DNA of 64,000 nt from Udeniomyces pyricola. Its lineage: Eukaryota > Basidiomycota > Tremellomycetes > Cystofilobasidiales > Mrakiaceae. The position numbers were made by a program, and so were the translations under genes. Positions 58,763 through 64,000 of the stretch are shown piece by piece. The notes below the pieces were generated by a model that was not told the origin of the DNA, made no database searches, and worked only from the letters and a program-made list of their open reading frames with translations. The stretch spans positions 444,841 to 508,840 of the forward strand of contig BCIK01000002.1 of assembly GCA_039545295.1 (NCBI GenBank). Reading direction: 5' to 3'. The stretch's first letter is position 1, and each line of letters starts with the position of its first letter.

Positions 58763-59612
58763 AGGGGTATCCTTTCGTATATACACTGCCCAGAAAGCAA
58801 ATCCTGCTATGGAGATTGCTCTGTTTCTACATTTCGCACAATGCTTGATTTGGGCTTCCACATCTTTTATCTACCCATTCATCCAATCCCTTGATTATCT
58901 GCTCCTCGACGTCTTGTTCTTCTTTGCACGCACCCAAACTCGTGTTCTTCCCCTTTTTTCCTCTCCTCTTTGGTTTCTCTTGCAGCCTTGAGTTCACTTT
59001 TTCCTCTCTAGTTAGACACCCACTGTTGGGAATGAAATCCTATGCCTTCTATTTCACTTTCTTTTTCTCCCTCTTTTGACCAATCTGGATGGATTCTTTG
59101 GCCGGGTTGATGTTTGACCGTGTTTTGACTGATCCGTCGACGTCGCGATGTCGACGCCGCATGGACGTACGTACATGCATCATCCTAGCCTATTGGCGAT
59201 ATTTGCCTCTTGTGGTTTCCTACCTCGCTCTCTTTGTTTTCCCTTTGCGAAAACATGGTGCTTGATGGATCGATCTGGCCTGACTTTGTTTGGTTTCCTT
59301 CATCTGACTGATGGATCGATCATCTACGTTGGATTGTCAGATGGGCTGGCAGGAGGGCGGGTTTAATATTAATTGGATTGAAGTGTGTTTGGATATATAT
59401 ATATATATATATTATGTCATAGATGAGACAATAAACTGGCGCGCGCGCGCTAAGTCGAACAACGACGATGGAGGACAACAACGATCACGACTTGGACAAC
59501 GACGACAATCAAGTTGAATCCTATTGTGTCTTCCCTTCTTTCCTTTGCCCCTTCCCCCCCCCCCCCTTCCCCCCCTTCCCCTTCTTCCGCCTTCCCTTCC
59601 CACCCACCCACC
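58763..59612. promoter_or_regulatory. Intergenic region and upstream region of the HMG-box gene
   Basis: The first part is T/C-rich 3' flank of the TPT gene. A GTCGACGTCGCGATGTCGACGCCGC palindromic cluster lies near 59135-59160 (quoted in pieces: GTCGACGTCGC, GATGTCGACGC). A (TA)n tract at 59393-59412 and a GC alternation GGCGCGCGCGCGC (59440-59451) follow. An ATG at 59468 starts an out-of-frame ORF that overlaps the HMG start codon. Confidence 0.5.
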
Positions 59613-59749
59613 ATGAGCAACCTCGACACACCCCTCGGCCCCATCCGCCCACCGGATCAACCGCCTCGACCGCCCAACTCATGGATCCTCTACCGGTCGG
59701 ACGTCATGAACCAGATCAAAGCGGCAAAGGCACAAGGGCGCGAGTATGA
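59468..59749 (+). other. Overlapping upstream ORF preceding the HMG-box gene
   Basis: The ATG at 59468 opens a 93-codon frame that runs past the HMG start codon (59613) in another frame. Its first 18 residues are acidic/Asn-rich ('MEDNNDHDLDNDDNQVES'); the rest is Pro/Phe from the C/T-rich leader. If the transcript starts upstream of 59468, this ORF would tend to reduce HMG translation. The transcription start is unknown. Confidence 0.4.
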
Positions 59750-61321
59750 GATCCCACCCCACGTCACCGAGGCCATCAAGCGGTCAGGTGGACCCGAGGC
59801 GAACGGAACACTCCTCCAAGCGGATCTCAGTAAGCTCATCAGTTGCCTCTGGCGTAACGAGAGCCATCAAGTCAAGTCGGCCTACGAAGCACTCAGCTTG
59901 GTCAAGAAGCGCGAGGTCAGTCTGGCCGGTGGTTTGCCGCGTCGTCGTCTCTCCTTTCTGCCGGCGTTTCTACATGCCATTGGCGATCTCCCTCTGCGTT
60001 TGATTTTGTCTTTTTCGCCCTCGATCCGTTGTCTGTTTCATGAATAAAAATTGAACTAAAAACCGACTGTCGTCATTTTGTTTTTTCTTCTTCTTTTCTT
60101 CTTCTCCTGCTTATTCTTTTCTTTATCGCGGGTTCTTTCTTCATTCTCTCTCCCTTCCTCCCTCAACAGCACGCCATCCAATACCCACACTACAAGTACC
60201 AGCCCCAGCGCAAGATTCCCCCCGCGTCCCAGTCCGTCGCGTCGAGCTCAAGCAAACCATCCTTACCCACTCCCCCATCCACTTCCTCTTCTTCTTCCCG
60301 AAAATCTCTCACCATCGCCCCGGCTCCCAAGAAGAGGTCCTCCATCAGCCACAAGTCATCCCGAGGGCACAAGGTCGTCGTTATCGAGCAGCCACGCCAA
60401 GTGGAGAAACCCATGGCCGTCGTCGGAGAGGTCATTCCGCAGTGGGCCGCCTACAAGAGTGAAGAAGACAAGACTCCGGACCACCCACCCAGCCCAACCT
60501 ATCGATACTCCGACCAGCCCAACAATCAACCCGTTCAGGATAGCTATCCTGCTTTCCGCCATTACCAACCGCTTCCTTCCAAGCCGGCGAACGCCCACCA
60601 GTATTCCGATATCGTCGCCACTCGAACCATCTACAGCGATGACCGACGCTCCTCGTACAGCTCTCATCCCCTCAGTCCTCCACCTCCAGAGCCCACCGAC
60701 GACCGAGCGTTCGTTCAGCCTGGACCGTTTACGTCTGCGTTTATGCAACCTCTTTCTCTCGCTGAGACTTACCGATCGTTTGCCCCGGTTGGCAGTACGA
60801 CGCAACCCTTGGGTCCAACCAACGCTTCTTACCTTCACGGACCGTCACCCCATAGCCCAATGTACCCTCCTCCCCATCAGTCTCACCCTCATCCTCATCC
60901 TCATCCTCATCACTACCCTCAATCACCCATGCAACCCTTTCCCGATCCGTATCATTCCCATTATTATCCTCCCGAATATCACGGTCACCCTCCTCCAAGC
61001 CCACATGGCCCATATCCCGTTTCGATCCCAAGCAGCAGTATCAGCAGCAGCAGTACCAGCACGCATCACCCATCTACCATTCCCGAGGGTTTGGAACCGT
61101 ACCCTCCGTCCGATTTCGTCGACGTCTCGACGATCACTCCTTTAGTCTTTGGGCCGACGTATCATACGAAAGTGTCGACGGAGAGGGTTTCGGATGAACG
61201 GCCGTCGGCTTTGGGTCGCGAACGAGACAGAGACGACGCTTGGGCGGATCGGCGGGATATGAGTGGGTCGAGCAGGAGGAGGAGGAGATCGGGACCCAAT
61301 GGGAGTGATGGGGACGATTGA
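59613..61321 (+). CDS. HMG-box transcription factor (MATA_HMG class)
   Basis: Two exons, 59613-59915 and 60170-61321, give 484 aa. The HMG box lies at the N-terminus: 'RPPNSWILYRSDVMNQIKAA' begins helix 1, the core helix has 'LSKLISCLWRNESHQVKSAY', and helix 3 continues over the intron as 'KREHAIQYPHYKYQPQRK'. The PRPPN-[AS]-[WF]-ILYR signature is that of the sequence-specific mating-type/pheromone-response class (Mat2, Prf1, Ste11, Rop1), which control mating, filamentation or stress. I cannot tell which. The box contains an extra 15-20 residue stretch ('PHVTEAIKRSGGPEANGTLL') between helix 1 and the core helix. After the box comes a basic Ser-rich region, then a Pro/His/Tyr-rich tail with repeated 'HPHPHPHPHHYP'. 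The C-terminus is Arg/Ser-rich. Neighbouring TPT and NMD3 genes give no sign of a mating-type locus. Confidence 0.85.
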
Positions 61322-62498
61322 AGATGTACCGGAGGAGGAAGGAAGGAAAGGGAGAGACAGAGGGGGGGGGGGGAAGGGGGAGGAGGAAAGGAAGTCCTTA
61401 TCTGGTTTCTCCCAAAACCGCCTGATACCTTTGTCTTGTTCTACTTCGTTTCATCCTGCATCCTACCTCTTTTCTTTTTTTTTTCCTGTTCTTTTCAGAC
61501 CCCTCGCATGCTCTACCAACACTACTCTTTTTCTCCCCCCCTCCCNCCCCCNCCGCACCTCTTCTCTCTCTCTCGCCCATCTCCGAGTCTGTACGTAGAC
61601 CCTTCCATCATTGACCTCACCCACATTTTCTAGTCTATTCCCCGACCCAGCCTCATCTACTACCACTGGCTCATTCATTTATCCATCCATCCAACCTAGC
61701 TTCCTCTAATCCGACGTCGTCATGAATTTCAAAAAATGAAATCTTTTCCTCCACGTTCCTTTTTTCTTTTTTTTTTCTTTCTTCTTCTTCTTTTTTTTTT
61801 TTCCTTTCTTCACCCAGCCCAAACCCGTTCCTCCTGGGGGCATTGTCTCCGGGAGTTCGGATCAATCTCTTCATTCCTGCCCATCTATCTCTATCTATCT
61901 ATCTGTCTTGTCCATCTAGCAAATCCATGTATCTACCACCGTACTTCTGCTATCATATTCCCCCCTCCCCCTCCCCCCCACCCAGCATACGGCCTTCTTT
62001 CCTCCACCTGCTTATATGATCCGTTTTATTTTATAATCCATCCGAGTCCAAACTTTCCTCTTTTCCAACATTTTTCTTTCTTTTTTGCATCATTCATCTG
62101 CCCACATGGTCAATGGCTGGGATTTTTTTTTTTGGGGGGGGGGGGGGGAAAGAAAGGTTCTCAACAAATTAGCTAGGGGGGTTGTAAACCACCTATATAT
62201 AGTAGCGCCTTGCTCTTCATTCATGAGGCACTTGTTATTTGCGATCGTCCAGCGGCTGAAAACAGGGGAAGAAGGAAAAGCGAAGCCCAAAATGCTGGGG
62301 GGGGCTCATGTCTAATATCGTACACCAAAAAAAAAAAGGACATCGACCAAAACGAAGAAAAGGAAACGAAAGGAAAGACGAAAATGAAAGGAAGGATAGA
62401 ACAAAAGAAAAGAAGAAAAGAAAGAGAGAAACCGAGCTAGCTTGTGTCCCCCCCCCCCTTCCTCTCTTCCCCATCCAACGTTCCCGGACGGGCGACTA
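61322..62498. other. Convergent 3' region of HMG-box gene and NMD3
   Basis: The region holds T/C homopolymer-rich DNA (61430-62100) and then G- and A-rich DNA (62120-62440), marking the opposing 3' flanks. Undetermined bases lie at 61546 and 61552 in a C run. T runs at about 61760-61805 and a TG junction (T10G13) at 62121-62143 occur. No gene is supported. Confidence 0.5.
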
Positions 62499-64000
62499 CT
62501 ACTCTTCATCTTCGAGTCCGGTCCTCGTATCAGCCGAATAGGCATAATCCTGAACCTGCAACTTCTCCTCCCACGCATCGAGCAACTCGTCCATTCGAAT
62601 GTCCGTCTCGAGGTCCTCCTCATCCGAATCATCGTCCTCTCCTTCCCCAGCGACGGCGGCGACATCCTCCTCGTCTTCCTGAGGCGCATCTTCGTCCATG
62701 GCGAACGCCGCCTTCCTGGCTTTCCGCCTCGACTTGCCACCAGAGAGACCCGAACCAGACGTCGACCCACTCGCCGCCACACCACCATCCATCTCCATGT
62801 CTCCCCCTTCGTTCGTCGCGACAGCAGCGGCGGTCGCAGCTTTGTAAAGGTTGATACTGCTCCTCAACTCGGGATCCTCCTCCAACTCGCGCAAGAACAT
62901 CTCGTAATCCTTCTCGACTTTTTGTTGATCCAATCCACCTCGTCGACCCAATGCGCCTCGACCGAGAACCTTGTCGGCTCCGACCGAAGGTACGTCTTCG
63001 GCTTCGATAGCGATCGACTTGAGCTTCCAGTTTCGAGTTCGGTTCTTCTTGCGTCGGTTCGGGTACGTCTTCTTGACGAGGATGACGTCCGGGATTCGAC
63101 TCGGGTCAAGTTTCTCAAACGCCTCGTTGTTGAAGTTGGCGCGCGAGAGCATGTAACCCAACACGGTATCACCCGGTTGCAACAGCGCGCCGAGGTGAGT
63201 TCGGGTATGGAACGTGCCGTCACCTCCACCTTCGTTGGAAGCTTCGTGGATGGTGTTGGTCGAATTAGCGAACGTGACTTGGGCATCGGCGAGGACGTAC
63301 TTGCCCCGCGTCGGACCAGAGGGTTCGATGTCGAGGATGAGGAATTCAATCAGGTCGGACACGTTGGCGAGCGCAGGGAAGGGCTCACGCCAGTAGACGG
63401 TCGATGGAAGGTCAACAGTGTGGAGCGTCGTCGGGTCAATGAGGTGGATCGAGTTGGAAACGCGCGTGCAGATGGTAAGGGAGCTGGGAAACGGATAAGC
63501 CGAGAACAAAAAAAAAGGGGGGGGGGGACGCGATGAGCAATAGAACGAGGAGACGGCCACGTCGAGGAAAGGAAAAAAAAAAAAAAAACAAGGTCTACAG
63601 GATGAAGCTTCATCATTCGCCCTTGAAACGAAGACAAGAAGGGGGAAGGGGGGGGGAACACATGCTCACTTGATGTTGCTGAGCGAACGCGCCTGCTTCG
63701 ACGGCACACAGACGAGATCATCCTTACAGACCGGGGCAATCTCGACCGAGTACGTGAACTTGTAAGAAGACGTGCCGGAATGGGTGTCGGTCGAGAGAAG
63801 TTGCTCGGAAGCTTTCGTCCTAGATTGGAAGCGCAAACAGCGGGGCAAGCAAGTAGGTAGAAGGAGACATCAGCAAGGGCACCGGTGACAGGGGAGGAAG
63901 GGGGGGGGGGAGCTGAAGGTAAGGATGCTTAAGGGGCAAAGAACGCCTTCAAGACTTACTTGACAGGTGTGACGGCGGCGAGGAACTCGCACATCTTGAT
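62499..64000 (-). CDS. NMD3: NMD3, 60S ribosomal subunit nuclear export adaptor (3' part)
   Basis: Nmd3 binds late 60S subunits and recruits the exportin Crm1 through a C-terminal export signal. The gene runs off the window at 64000, so its N-terminus with the zinc-binding Cys motifs is missing. Visible exons on the minus strand are about 64000-63961 ('MCEFLAAVTPVK'), 63820-63670 ('SSYKFTYSVEIAPVCKDDLV') and 63482-62499. The last has 'ICTRVSNSIHLIDPTTLHTV', 'GPTRGKYVLADAQVTFANS', 'GDTVLGYMLSRANFNNEAFE' and 'DVILVKKTYPNRRKKNRTRN'. After it come 'EKDYEMFLRELEEDPELRSS', a basic-then-acidic tail and 'RMDELLDAWEEKLQVQDYAY'. The 'LLDAWEEKL' region fits the leucine-rich export signal. The stop is at 62499-62501. 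The two introns around 63490-63665 and 63830-63960 contain G and A homopolymers on the plus strand. Identification is firm. Confidence 0.93.

Noticed and set aside
61546..61552. Undetermined bases in a C run (also one at 8179 in a T run)
   Set aside because: These are homopolymer sequencing ambiguities and not biological features.

Overview
The window is nuclear DNA of a basidiomycete fungus, most likely a Tremellomycetes-type yeast. The class-level placement is an inference. The support is: genes split by many short introns (mostly 50-150 nt) with GTNNGT donors and CTNAC-like branch regions; a fused dihydroneopterin aldolase/HPPK/DHPS folate gene; a two-domain fungal fluoride channel; two genes with the basidiomycete CPL1-like secreted cysteine-rich domain; RTA1-family membrane proteins; and ordinary eukaryotic housekeeping genes (LEO1, INCENP, PP1, PCMT, NMD3). 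I saw no rRNA, tRNA, CRISPR, bacterial operon or recognisable transposon.

Layout. 0-7.6 kb: FOL1 (-) and the fluoride exporter FEX (+) share a 472-nt divergent promoter, followed by an unrecognised multi-pass membrane protein (+). 7.6-10.7 kb: the largest gene-poor stretch. 10.7-13.1 kb: CPL1-like secreted protein A (+). 13.9-17.7 kb: an AAAP-type amino-acid permease (+) in 20 exons, several of them microexons. 18.8-21.7 kb: an unrecognised type II membrane protein (-). 22.0-24.4 kb: LEO1 of the Paf1 complex (-), divergent from INCENP (+, 25.0-30.4 kb). 31.1-32.5 kb: protein-L-isoaspartate methyltransferase (+). 33.1 kb: a small His-rich, possibly mitochondrial protein (+). 34.6-36.5 kb: CPL1-like secreted protein B (-). 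37.9-41.1 kb: a low-complexity hypothetical protein (-). 42.0-44.2 kb: protein phosphatase 1 (-). 45.9-47.2 kb: an F-box protein (-). 48.0-52.6 kb: two tandem RTA1-like transporters (+). 53.6-55.3 kb: two tiny single-span proteins (+). 56.4-58.8 kb: a triose-phosphate/nucleotide-sugar type transporter (+). 59.6-61.3 kb: an HMG-box transcription factor of the MATA_HMG class (+). 62.5-64 kb: the 3' part of NMD3 (-), running off the window.

Most genes look like independent housekeeping or accessory loci; I see no convincing biosynthetic cluster. Membrane and secreted functions are frequent: fluoride export, amino-acid uptake, two RTA1 proteins, a TPT transporter and two CPL1-like proteins. Chromosome segregation is represented by both INCENP and PP1.

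Six gene models were assembled exon by exon with codon phase conserved at every junction: FOL1 751 aa, FEX 458 aa, CPL1-like A 259 aa, permease 510 aa, INCENP 1548 aa and CPL1-like B 328 aa. Other multi-exon genes are given as spans with less certain internal boundaries. The most unusual signals are frame-validated microexons (7, 14, 9, 16 and 19 nt in the permease; 27, 21, 24 and possibly 8 nt in CPL1-like A), a GGGTT-type G-quadruplex array just upstream of the fluoride-channel start codon, and an unusual C15/G11 palindrome.
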